Source: Blastomyces gilchristii SLH14081 (taxonomy: Eukaryota > Ascomycota > Eurotiomycetes > Onygenales > Ajellomycetaceae). From it: DNA of 64,000 nucleotides. This document shows positions 11,257-23,062 of this stretch, piece by piece (position 1 is the first letter of the stretch; each line of letters opens with the position of its first letter). A program made the position numbers and the translations under genes. The stretch is taken from contig NW_003101679.1 in assembly GCF_000003855.2 (NCBI RefSeq), positions 628,417 through 692,416 on the forward strand, given 5' to 3'. The notes under the pieces are model-generated. The model ran no database searches. It worked only from the letters and a program-made list of their open reading frames with translations, and was not told where the DNA came from.

Positions 11257-12375
11257 GAACCCCCGTTGCTGTTGCTGCAGCCAGAGGCGGTTAGTGTGTG
11301 TCTGGCACCGTGAAATTACGCCTGCATTACACACATTATTACCGACACTTTATCAGCGGCACACCATTAAATACAATTATTACTGCACTCATGACCGAAA
11401 GATTACCGTAAGTCTGTCCAGCGTGGACCAACCGCCTGGTTGGTGGGTTGATAGTGGGTCGGGTCACGGAAAGGTATCCTGTAGCCACTACACCGCTGGA
11501 CGGGTACCTCGGCGGTACTTCTGTCACTCCCGCAACCAGCAGAAATACAAACAAGCCCGGTATTATTGAAGACGGACCAAGAATAGGATAGCGCAGTACG
11601 CTACAGTACTCTTTACCACGTAGCGTATACTCTGTACAGAGTGCGGAATGCCTTCCCCTAGTATGTATGTATACTATGTATGTACTACTGTACTCCGTAC
11701 TGACTCACTAGTTCATGCAAGGCAGAAGGCCGACTATTTGCTATTAATTACTTGATAAATATAATGAAGTAATTCATGCTTCCATGTTATCATGCCGCGC
11801 GGTCGCGAACTCATACAAACTCATCACCATCATTATTATTATTCTATTATCATTATTACTAGTACAACTAACCCTGCTCCCTCCAGCATAAAAAGACACG
11901 CGACTCGTCCCCCGTTTTTATGACGCGATTTTATTTTATTACGTTTATTTTACTATCGTTGGTTAGTAGTGGAAGAATCCGAACCCACTCAGGGGTTTGT
12001 TTCTCCCTTTGCACTCTCTGGTCCTTCCTCCTTCTCCTTCTCCTTTCCCTTTTCTTTTCTTTTGCTCTTCGACTCTTCTCTGGCCGCTTCTCCGAGTCCG
12101 ATGTGGGGATAAACCAAGCCATGCTTCATATGGCGCCGCCCCAAAATTTCCACACCATCTATCTCATCATCAACAAGCCAAAGCGCAATTGCCCAATAGT
12201 CAAACCCCTAGCTTGGCGGGACGGAGAGTCTAAATCTATCCCTGGTATTGTATTGTTATTATTATTGGTCCTGTCAGGATACAGTCTGTCTTATGAGCCT
12301 GTCACGTATGGATAAATGAACACTCTGAAATAGACTTATACGGGCAAAATCCGTCACCAGCATCTTTATAAGTAA
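11257..12375. other. Intergenic flank up to the Cop-1 insertion
   Basis: Normal-GC sequence with simple repeats (CAT/ATT at about 11,820-11,850), partly palindromic TACTCCGTAC-type motifs near 11,690, and a pyrimidine-rich stretch near 12,000-12,070. An open frame at 11,920-12,315 (+) is Leu/Ser-rich because of that composition and is not supported. Ordinary DNA ends exactly at the ATATC duplication (12,376-12,380). Confidence 0.5.
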
Positions 12376-12380
12376 ATATC

Positions 12381-12443
12381 TGTCAGGAAAAAGAGGTTAT
12401 ACACTACTGAACGCCACCAACATCGTATTACTACTATATTTCT
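12381..12443 (+). repeat. Cop-1 5' LTR, first part
   Basis: It starts TGTCAGG and aligns without gaps with 52,651-52,713. It ends in TTTCT, the duplication produced by Cop-2. Confidence 0.9.
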
Positions 12444-12496
12444 TGTTGGTGATTACTACACCTACCCTAGTCACGTGCCACCCCAACCTATTCATT
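12444..12496 (+). repeat. Cop-2 5' LTR, first part
   Basis: It starts TGTTGGTGATT; the 3' LTR begins TATTGATGATT, a pair of G-to-A changes. It ends TCATT, duplicated by Cop-3. Confidence 0.9.
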
Positions 12497-12606
12497 TGTT
12501 GGCCCTTACGGCCGTTGCGGTTAGCGATCCCACTAGATCACGTGACCCACCACTATATTATGTTCCTGTAGATAGATCTATCAATACAACCTTCAACTAT
12601 TCTACA
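12497..12606 (+). repeat. Cop-3 5' LTR
   Basis: It runs from TGTTGGCCCTTACGG to CTATTCTACA and retains CpG sites lost in the 3' copy. Confidence 0.92.
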
Positions 12607-12983
12607 GGTTATAGCCTGAATGACATGTTTTTCTTTTTAGAATGTTATATTAACATTTTTTTGACACAGATAGTTCATCTTTTTTGAAAAAACTCTCACT
12701 CTTTATTAGAGATATTTCATTTTCTCTGAATCTATCAGTCAGCAGATTCATATACTTTATATTTTTAAGAAAGTGCATTCTTCATTGTGAAGAATATCAC
12801 TTCTTTTTTTATATATCTAGAAGAAGCAGAGTTATCTTGATAAGTAATATATCTGTTACTTCAGAGTTCAGCTCAAGACTCAGAATCACACACTTTACTA
12901 GATAACTTATTAATAGAATAATCACTTATTATAAGAAGACTTCTAACTTGTAAGATAAGACTAAGATTAGTTTTCATCAGAGT

Positions 12984-15900
12984 ATGAAATTTAATGATGA
13001 GATAATGAAAAAACTTCAGAATAAAGAAAAGCAGAGTTAATATTCATCTACAGAATCTGTTCATTTTAACTTATTAAATTCTTCACTATCTCTTATCTCT
13101 GAAATACTGACTTTTAATAATAATCTGAATTAATTTATCTATTACATCACAGACAATCTTATAAATCTTATATAGATAATACTATGAAATTAAATAACTA
13201 TGACTGAAATCACTTAATATCTCACTACATCTGTCTCTATATAAAGAGACACTATGAGAGATAAGTTGCAGAAATATCAGAAGAAAGTCAAATATACATT
13301 AAATATTAAATCAGTGATTACATTTAATAACTCTAATTATAAAGTCTGATATATTGATATATTAACTGATATGAAAGTTATTAATGAAACTGACATTCTA
13401 TTAAAAACTTAATAAGAATTTTCTTTTATATGTTATATTAACTCTGAGAAGTGAAGAATTTGTTTCAAGTCTCTATATAGATGTATACTATTGAGTCTTA
13501 TTAAAAACATTTAAATCACTATTAAAATCTTGAAAGCTGACAATGCTGCAGCTCTGTGAGATAAGATTAGTATTGAATATATAATATCACTGATAGAAGA
13601 ATGAGTTAATATCTTCAAGAAATTGATAAAATTATAAGTTAAGAAGAATAATTATCTTACTTTTCAGAGACATTTCTGCTATTTTATTATCTATTATAAG
13701 AAGCTCTGTCAGAGCACTGAGAATGTATATTATAATCTTTTCCTCAACAATCTACAAGATTATCAAAGATTATTTATCAAGATATATTTGAATGAGTTTT
13801 TCTTCACTGATTAGAGACTCATTGTCAATATTGATATCAATGATTTAATAAAGTAACTGATCAATTGTACATTCAAAAAGATTATTATCAAGTGAAAAAA
13901 GCAGCCTCAGGCTGATTCTGTGACTGTGAAAAAGAATAAGAATAAAGATAAGAATAAAAGCACATCTGTATGAAAGTACACTCACTGCAGAAGATATGAA
14001 TATACTGTTAACAGGTGTTTCATCTTACACTCTGATAAAAAGAAAAAGAAGAATGATAAGAAGAATGACAAGAAGAAAGAGAAGAAGAATAACTTGATAA
14101 GTTCTCAATCAGCAGTAAATGCAGTAATTATAAAGATTGAGTTCTATTTCTCTTTCACAGTCACTGAAAAATCATTCTCTAGATCTTAATATTTGAACAC
14201 ATGTGCAAGTCTGAATATGATGAGTGAGCTTTATTCTTTTTTAAATATTAAATCTTTTAATAATAACATCTCTGTTGATTCTATCACTGAGAGAACTGAG
14301 TTTATCAAGAAGATTGAGACTGTCATCTTGAAGATTGAGAGTAATAATATTAACTTGCAGAATGTTCACTATATCTCTAATATTACAGTTAACCTGCTCT
14401 TATTTACAAAGCTTGAAGATCAGAGATTTCAATTTATATTATCTGTCACTATTCTCTCATTTTTCATTTGCAGAGTCTCAAATGATGTTATTTTTCATAC
14501 AGTTTGAACTGCTCAGAACAACATATATAAGATTGATGAATGAAAGTTCAATGAGAATTTTAATCATCTAAACAAGACAGTCAAGTATATTGCAATGTCA
14601 TATAAGTACAATTTTGACTGAAAAGTTGATCTTTCTGTAACTACTGTCACTACTGTTGATAACATTGATTCTACAGTTCTGAATACAGGTCTCAAGAATA
14701 CAAGAATATCAAAGACTCTTTTAAACTGACACTGTGATCTCAGTCACATTCACACTGATGCTATAATTACTATGATCAAGGATTCTCATACTGAAGTCAC
14801 AATTAAGAGTTCTAAGACTAAGTTCTTTTGTGAGAAATGTGTCAAGACAGATATGACATGAGATTATTTGAAAACACTGATGTCTAGATCTATTCAACTT
14901 ATTGAGAAGATTCATATTAATCTTGTAGATGATAAATGTACATTGAAAGACCTCTCTGATTATTTCTTAGAGTTTCATCAGAGAATTAAATACTGAATGT
15001 TTATTATCTGTGATGTGACCTGCTACTATTGAGTATATTTTTTAAAGTTCAAGAATGAGGCTGTTCAATACTTTGAGTTGTGACTCAGATTCATGAATAA
15101 TCTCAGATATATAGCCTCTGCTTTTCTATGAACTGATAATGATGATGTTTTCCAATTCACATGTATGCACACAGTTATGAATTCATATAATATCAAATGA
15201 AAATCAACAGTATTACATTTACTACATCAGAATAATGTTTCTGAACATGAAATCTGCACTATCATGAGACAGGTTAGAGCTGCTCTTTTGAAAGATAATC
15301 TCTCTAAGAAGTTCTGAACAGATGTTCTAGAGACAGTGATTATAATAATTAATAATACTCTCATGTCTACAGTTCTTTATAACTTAAAATTTTGATCCTC
15401 TACTACAGAGACTTCTGTGATTTCAAGTTCACATAAGATTTCTTGATATGCACTTACAAATACCTCACTGAATGTGAGGCATTTTTGCTGATTGAATGCA
15501 GAGGTTTTTATTCACTTGCATGAATCTCAGCAGCCCGTGGATAAGCTTTCTTCATGTACTGATTTCTATCATATCATTGAATTCAGTGGCACATTGATAT
15601 ATCATCTATGATATTCTGAATCTGACAAGATTATTATCAGTAGTGATGTGAGGTTTCTGATCACTGAAAAACTGATTGTTACATCTGTGAAACTCATTAA
15701 TCATGTTATTGAATCAGAACCTGATATTCATCTGATTGATAATGAAGATGCTCTCAACATTGATGATCTGAATTTCACATGATTGCAGCCTGCGAAATCG
15801 CTGACTACTTACACTTCAAGCTCTGTTACAGGTAACCTCTCAAAGTTCTACAAGAATGCCACATCTCAGTCAGAGAGAGTAGAAGATTATTGAAAGAAGT

Positions 15901-17498
15901 TCATACAACATGAGATTATCAATCTGAAGAGATACAATACATGAAGTTTAATCTCTAGATCTGATGTTCTGAGAAATGAATCAATTGCTTCAGGCTGTTT
16001 AGTGTTTCTTGAGAAAGATAGACTCACAGACCTGAATGTCAATTCTGATGATATTCTTAGAAAATCACATTGAGTGATTTATAATAACTGACTTAAGAAG
16101 GATTCTAGAGAAGAGATCTATGCTTCTGTTATCACTAATACTACTAATTGTATTCTTTTTATAATAGCAGTACTATGCGGTTGAATACTCTGTCAAGTGA
16201 ATATAGTGATGATATATCTGCATGAGTGCCTCACTAAGAAGATCTATATAAGACAATTCATCAGATTTGAGATGAGTTCACTGAAAACACTTGTCTGCAT
16301 AGTTGAGAATAGTTTATACAGTCTGAACTCTGCAGTAAAGATCTGGTATGATTACTTAACAGCTCTGTTAAGTGATCTTGAATTTACAGTCAGTATCTAT
16401 GATTCAGCACTCTAATATTATATATTCAGATATCATCTCTATATGACAATCTACATTGATGATCTTAACATCATATTTAAAGTTTTTGAGAATGTCAATT
16501 GACTAGTGAGTATACTCAGTGAGAAATTGAAAGTCAAGAATCTACATCAGTCAATCAAGTATTTGAGTATAAAGATTAATTGTTTAAATAAGAGAATTGA
16601 TTTAATACATTGTCAATATATCAAATGTCTTGTTGAAGATTTCTATCTTGATGATGCAGCTGTTGTCAGAATATTAATAAAGAATGAATTCTGTATTGAT
16701 GATTCCTCTATATCTGAGAAAGAGACTGATTTCACAATTTGATGATATTAATATGATGTGAATTACTTACAATATCTTGCAGTTAAAACATATTCTGATA
16801 TCACTTATACTGTCTCACTACTCACTTAACAGAACATTGATTCAACATCTCAATATTGAAAGGCTCTATTACATGTTATACATTATTTGAAAGAGATCAT
16901 GAATCTGGGTATTTTCTACAGATGTGGCCTGTATAAGAGGTTCATTTCTACTGATCTTTTCATTTCTACTGATCTTTTCATTATCTCTGATTTCCATGAT
17001 GATTTCTACCTACTCTTCAGCTACTTGGATTCTGATTGAGCCAGCTTCTTGAATGGTGATAGGAAATCAACATTCAGCTACATTTTTAAGCTCACAGATG
17101 ACTCAATTTCATGATGTTCAGTGAAGCAACCTTGTATATCTCTAAGTTTCAATGAGACTGAATATATGACTCTTAGTGAGGTGATCCATGAGGCAACATG
17201 AATTCAGAATCTCATAATTAAGCTTGACTTCATCACTACATCTCTGATACAGATTCTCACTGATAATAAGAATGTCATAGATCTCACAAAGATAACAGTC
17301 ATTACAGCCTGAAGTAAGCATATTGATACATGTTTTTATTTTTTGCATTGACAGTTGAATCAGAGAATCATTGATTTGAAATATATTCTCACTGCTCAGA
17401 TGACAGTGAATGAACTCACTAAATCTCTAAACACTGTGATATTTATATAATTCATGATTTTGCTAGATCTTACAGATATAAAAGTTGAGAATGTTTAA
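12984..17498 (+). pseudogene. Cop-3 gag-pol polyprotein, RIP-damaged
   Basis: One frame holds from the ATG at 12,984 to the TAA at 17,496. In order there are gag, a decayed zinc knuckle (THCRRYEYTVNRC, near 13,980), a basic linker, a protease start with NTCAS in place of the usual DTGAS (near 14,195), the GAG-pre-integrase block WHCDLSHI (14,727) with FCEKCVK, the integrase region, a reverse transcriptase retaining YIDDL (16,452-16,466), and RNase H with LDSDW and KSTFSYI (17,025-17,090) and NETEYM (near 17,150). Most in-frame stops are TGA and only about ten are TAA or TAG. No frameshift was needed to connect the landmarks I tested. Confidence 0.87.
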
Positions 17499-17581
17499 TT
17501 TTACATTTGTATTTGGTTTTGACAGACTATCTTGGTGATTTGAGTGTTTTTGTATGTGATTCTTGTTATCTCAAGAGAGGG

Positions 17582-17691
17582 TGTTGGCCCTTACAGTCAT
17601 TGCAGTTAGCAATCTCACTAGATCACATGACTCATCACTATATTATGTTTCTGTAGATAGATCTATCAATACAACCTTTAACTATTCTATA
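17582..17691 (+). repeat. Cop-3 3' LTR
   Basis: 110 bp, ending CTATTCTATA. Relative to the 5' copy it carries 12 transitions and no indels. Confidence 0.92.
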
Positions 17692-17696
17692 TCATT

Positions 17697-17747
17697 TAGT
17701 GTAACTCGCGGAGTTAGATTACAACACAACAACATTATTCTTCAAGA
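17697..17747 (+). repeat. Cop-2 5' LTR, second part
   Basis: It resumes as TAGTGTAACTCGCG after the TCATT duplication (17,692-17,696) and ends CTTCAAGA. The two parts add to 104 bp. Confidence 0.9.
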
Positions 17748-17768
17748 GGTTATGAAGTTCTCTATGCA

Positions 17769-20700
17769 ATGAAAAGCTGCAAAATAACATGCTAAATTGA
17801 CATCTTCACACGTCATTACAAGCGTGCCTAGATGATTTATTGATTAATTGAACTCATGATGAACCTGAGATCGGGTGGAAAGCCTGACTTAATGAAGAAT
17901 TATGTATCAACACATAGGAGAAGAAATCCATAAATGCCTGAAGCATAAGAAGAATTAGATGTGAGCTTATCAACACCTGCAATGAACTGAAAAGTAACTG
18001 TCTCAGAGATGTTTGAGCCAGATGACATGATCATGAAAGAATAATCTGACAAGTTCAACAATGAATATAAAGACCTGATTGAAGATATCAGTGAGATGTC
18101 AGACAATGTAAGAGGCTTAAGTAACTGAAACAACAATAGCTCAGTAAGTGAGAAGACTTATATAAGACTAGAAATTACAAGACTTCAGTATAAGATTGAG
18201 TGAATGAAGATCAGTAGAGATGACTCTGCAGATAATGAGATAAGAGCAGATCTGATAGAATATCTTCAATAGAAAGAGAAGACATCTGTTATAATAAAAG
18301 TTCTTAAAGAATTCAGAAGCTAAGTAAGACTCATCAAAAGACTGATAGTTCTCACTGAATTTATTAATTACTTAATATGAAGAGAGAAAATTCTTTTAGC
18401 TATAGAGTAGTCTGAAATCAATGATATTCTTGAAGATAATAATCTTAATAAGAATACTATTATAAATATACAATATTTCTGAAAAGAACACAATCTTTGA
18501 TTATATAATTATATATAGTCTGTAATTACTCTGCAGATCAAGACTCATTTCACTATACTTAAGAAGTTCAAATTATCAGCTTATACTCTATAAACTATTA
18601 TAGAGAATAACTTTTTCAAGAGATCTGCTATATACAGAACTTATTTATTTAAAGAGCTTATTAAAATAATCTTTAAAAGCAAAGAATCTAACAGAGCTTT
18701 TATTAAATGATTAATTATTATCAGAACTGATTATATTCATCTGAGATATAAAATTGAAGATGTTATATTTTTTAATAGATTACTGACAGAAGTTAATAGA
18801 GATTGAGCATTCTTTATAAAGAATAGAATGAATCAGATCAATAAGAACAATTTGAAATCTTTAAAAGAAGACTTTATAAGATTATACTGTGACATACTTC
18901 TACATCTTTCTACTGTGAAAAATAGTAGTACTGAATTCATGAAAAATCCTGCGAATAACACTCAAGACAAGAATAAGAAAGGCAAGAACAAAGACAATAA
19001 TAAGAACAAGAACACTGAATTCAAACCTGAATGTAAAAGTAATGATGTGAGAACCTGCTATCATTATCAAAAGATTAATTATATTCAGACTAACTGTTGA
19101 AAGAAATACTCTGAGAAATGTTCTTTGAACTTCAATATAAATAGAAACAAGAATAAAGACAAGAATGTAAAGAATACAGATACTGCTTCTATTCACAATG
19201 TTATGAAATAAGTATTTTGCATTAAAAAAAAGATCTATATAAGTGATTAGATAGGAAAAGATATCTGAATTCTAGACTCTGAATCAGATACTTATATCAC
19301 ACTTCACAGAAATCTTGTTATGACAAAACCTCAGAAGATGAAAGTGATGTTGAAAATAATAGATAGAACAGTGATCTCTGCTATAGCTATAGAAGATATG
19401 AAGATTTCAGTGAAAGAAATGAATATACTGTTAAATAATATCTGCTATATTCTGAAGTTAGAAGTGAATCTCATGAGTATGAGTAAGCTTGTATATTAGA
19501 GTTATACCTCTAAGCAGTTGATATATAAGAATAATCATGCTATATTGATTATGTCTTCTGACTGTATATTCTCATTTACAGCAAGATTAAATGAGAATGA
19601 TATCTATGAGATGAAAAGACTGATTATATACAGAGACTTGATCTGATTTGCTATACTCAATGATGATTTTAAACCTGTGAACACATTATAGATGAAAGAT
19701 AATACAATATTAACACTATCTGAAAGAAATAATACAAAGGTTATAGAACTTATAATAATGTAATGATATTAAAAGCTAGAATATTTAAATTTCATGAATA
19801 TTGTAAAAATAGCAGTAGATTTATATTTAGAGATGAGAATTATTGATTAATAAGCTTTATCATTCTGTAAAGTCTGTATTCAGATAAAAATGACATATTC
19901 AATCTTCATATCTATGATATGAGTTATTAAATCAGTAATGAGATTCTTCATTAATCTGACAGAGAATGAAAAAACACTTTTTAATAAGAATGACACTTTC
20001 ACTAGAGAGAGTGTAAGCTACTGATTGAGTATAATGAATAATACAATCTATTATAGATGAGCAATTCTTATAATAAGAAAGAGAGAATCTACTGCAAGAT
20101 TAATAAACTTTATTATAAGTATTAAAATAACTATATAATGTTGAGTTGAAACTCTACACTGAGATGATGAAGAAGAGTTCAAAAGTCAAGAACTTAAGAC
20201 CTACTGTCAGAGTAAAGAAATAGTATATGAAATCACTACATCTGACACATCACAATCAAATAGCTCAGTGAAACATGTGAATTGAATAGTTGCAGAAAAG
20301 ACACAAAGCCTACTATTTAATAGTGAATTAGAAAGAGAACCTTGAGATGAAGTAATACAAGCTGTGATTATGATAATCAACACATTCTCAATATCAACAA
20401 AGATATTTGAATGTAAGAAAGAAACACTACTTACATCTTTTGAAGCATGAACTGAGGTGTAATCTTCTGTTCATTGAATACAGAGATAGAGATGCAAGAT
20501 CTACAAGAAGGATTTAAAAGTGTTGAATAAGCTCACAGATAGAACTGACAGCAAGAAATAACAGCTGATTAAATATCAAGAATTATATTAATATTATGTG
20601 TGAGATTCTGTTGTATGTTATCTTGAGATTGCACAAGATGTCATATTTGATGAAGCTCTTGACATGAGTACAAACACACCTGTAAATACAGTGAGAAAAT

Positions 20701-22640
20701 TCAATGAATTGCCTAATGAATTGAACATTCTAAATATCAGAGAGGAATGACAACACTGTCTTCTAAAAAGACTAGTGAAGAAAAAGTCAGATATTTTGAA
20801 GATAATTATCAATGAGAACTTAGAGAGTGTAATTGATTCAATCTATCTTCTAGATGATGAGACACAGCTTATTATGAATAAAGAGTCTGAAGACTCTGTT
20901 AATGAGAATGATTCTATTCTAAGTATTCTGACAGACTGATTAACTACACTAATGAAAGTCAAAAGAAGCTCAGACTGAGACTATTGACATAAGACAATGA
21001 AAAAGAAGATTAAGATATTTGAGTAGAAGAAGATATATATTATTGTTAAGAAGACTCTGAAAATGAATATTCTTACAGATAAATAAGTATATGATTGAAA
21101 ATTCAATAATAAGAGAGAAATCATTCACTTTAGAGCTCACTGAGTGATTAGAGAGTTCTTGCAATAGCAGAGTATTTATTATATGAGATTGTATACTGCA
21201 GTGATATCAGGGTCTATATCACATAGTCTATTCACTATATTGACTGCTAAAGAATAGAAGGTCAAATCAATTGACTATATATTCACATTTTTGAATGACA
21301 TACTATCACAGAATGAGATGATCTATATGCAACTGCTCACAGGTGTAAAGCATGACAGAGAGAGCTTGGTAAGACTACTTTATCAGAGTCTATATGAAAT
21401 GAAGCAAGCTGTGAGAGTATGATATTTTCTAGCAATGAAACACCTCATCACATTGAGATTCAAGATATCATCTTATGATGATGAATTTCTATATCACTCT
21501 GTTCACAAGATCTATCTGATATTATATGTCAATGATTGTCAGGTGACAGAATCTCAAGAACAGTAATTAGACTAAGTATTAAGAGAGATTACAAAGAGAT
21601 TTGAGACAAAGAATGTTAAAGAGATCAAGTCATATCTTGAAATGAAAATCAAATGTCAGAGAAATAATGATCTAGCAGTTACACAGAGCTGTTATATTAA
21701 GAAGATTCTTGAAGATTTCAGCATGAATAAGATGAATTCTGCGGGGATCTCAATGATGACAGGCATACAACTGAAGTTTTCACCTGATGAGAATGATAAA
21801 TTAAATGATGACTTTACAGCTACAAGATATCATCAAGAATTGAAATCATTGCAGTATTTGATCTTAAGCAGTCAGTCAGACCTGGCATTTACAGTTAACT
21901 ATCTCTCATATTTTAACTTGCATTCACACAAAGCATGTTGAGCAGCATTGAAGCATGTTCTATGTTATATCAAGAAGATGAAAAACCATAGCATATTATA
22001 CAGAAAGAAGATTGATGATGTGAGTCTGAGTTCTGTGATATACTGTGATTCAGACTGGGTGAGGGCGGATTCTCAATATAAATCAACTACTGACTATGTT
22101 ATATTGATTAACAGGTCACTGATCTCATAGCAGTCACAGAGACAGACATTTATTATCAAATCAATCACAGAAGCTGAATATATTGCAGCTAGTGAGACAG
22201 CTTGTGAGATAATCTGATTGAATGATATGTTATATGACATCAGGTTGATAGATGATGAAAAAGCAAAAATATACTCACATCTATAAGTTGATAATAAGAG
22301 AGTAATTGATCTAGTAAAGAGGGAATTCTTAATATGAAGATTACATCACATTGAGATTAGATATCATATTCTTCACAATTTGATTGAAAAAGAAGAGATT
22401 ATGATGAAATATATTGATTCTACAGCAAATATAGCTGATAAGCTTATCAAGTCACTGATGAAGCCTGCATTTGAAGAATTTATCAAAAGAGTTGGCATTC
22501 AGAAAATTAAGAAGAAGAAATGATTGAATGATAATGATAATACAGTGAATCAATGAATTTTGCATGTATTTCTTGATTTTTACAGTTATTGCTGTATGAA
22601 TGTCTTTTCTAATGAGAAAATCAGAGTCTGATTCATGTAA
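17769..22640 (+). pseudogene. Cop-2 gag-pol polyprotein, RIP-damaged
   Basis: Every landmark I tested lies in one frame from the ATG at 17,769 to a TAA at 22,638, about 1,620 codons. In order there are a capsid-like gag, a decayed CX2CX4HX4C knuckle (CYHYQKINYIQTNC, 19,056-19,097), a Lys/Asn-rich linker, a Copia protease start (ILDSESDTYI, near 19,270), an integrase region, reverse transcriptase (LLYQSLYEMKQ near 21,372) and an RNase H region with YCDSDW, KSTTDYV and ITEAEYIAAS (22,040-22,190). In-frame stops are mostly TGA at expected Trp or Arg positions. The protein cannot be made as it stands. Confidence 0.85.
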
Positions 22641-22728
22641 TTAATTATTATTGTATTTTTGAAAGATTTGAGAATGAGAGAGGCCCTGAGTGATGGCTTA
22701 TTATAGGTCATGATGTAGCAAGGGAAGG

Positions 22729-22832
22729 TATTGATGATTACTACACCTACTCTAGTCACGTGCCACCTCAACCTATTCATTTAGTGTAACTCGCGTAGTT
22801 AGATTACAACACAACAACCTTATCCTTCAAGA
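22729..22832 (+). repeat. Cop-2 3' LTR
   Basis: Uninterrupted 104-bp LTR ending CTTCAAGA, identical in length to the reassembled 5' LTR. Confidence 0.9.
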
Positions 22833-22837
22833 TTTCT

Positions 22838-23042
22838 CATTATCATCAGCTTACTACAATGCTTGTCTAATACTCACTTATACTAGCTCTTTTGACTCAC
22901 ACATATATTTTACTATAAATAGCTCTATCTTTTGTATGAAATAGATATATTAAATAGTGTACAGATAATATAACAAGCAGATCTTGATACATATAAGATT
23001 CATATATCTTCAACATATTCATCTGTGACACTCATTCTGACA
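22838..23042 (+). repeat. Cop-1 5' LTR, second part
   Basis: It continues the LTR after Cop-2 and ends CATTCTGACA. Together with 12,381-12,443 it gives 268 bp, the same length as the 3' LTR. Confidence 0.9.
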
Positions 23043-23062
23043 GTTATGAGCCCGGTAAGCAG
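23043..23062 (+). promoter_or_regulatory. Cop-1 primer-binding site (initiator tRNA-Met half type)
   Basis: GTTATGAGCCCGG directly follows the LTR. It is complementary to the anticodon arm of eukaryotic initiator tRNA-Met (CCGGGCTCATAAC), as in Drosophila copia, which primes from a half tRNA. This is inference from complementarity. Confidence 0.6.

Larger units (their letters stand above)
12497..17691 (+). mobile_element. Cop-3: full-length Copia element in the Cop-2 5' LTR
   Basis: 5,195 bp with the TCATT duplication at 12,492-12,496 and 17,692-17,696. The LTRs are 110 bp each (12,497-12,606 and 17,582-17,691), without gaps, differing at 12 positions, all changed in the 3' copy as C-to-T or G-to-A. 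The 3' LTR is preceded by the purine tract CAAGAGAGGG. GGTTATAGCC after the 5' LTR is a likely primer-binding site. It is the innermost and so youngest of the three nested Copias. Confidence 0.92.
12444..22832 (+). mobile_element. Cop-2: full-length Copia element in the Cop-1 5' LTR
   Basis: The duplication TTTCT is at 12,439-12,443 and 22,833-22,837. The LTRs are 104 bp: the 5' LTR is split by Cop-3 into 12,444-12,496 and 17,697-17,747, and the 3' LTR is 22,729-22,832 after the purine tract GCAAGGGAAGG. Excluding Cop-3 the element is about 5.2 kb. GGTTATGAAG follows the 5' LTR as a likely primer-binding site. One gag-pol frame runs through the element, interrupted mostly by TGA. Confidence 0.9.

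Noticed and set aside
10415..11334. Several long open frames on both strands, Ser/Pro/Leu-rich on the minus strand
   Set aside because: They follow from the purine-rich tract, which lacks stop codons on the pyrimidine strand; no domain is visible.
11920..12315. 131-codon plus-strand frame with hydrophobic stretches
   Set aside because: Its Leu/Ser runs come from a pyrimidine-rich repeat, and nothing else supports a membrane protein gene.
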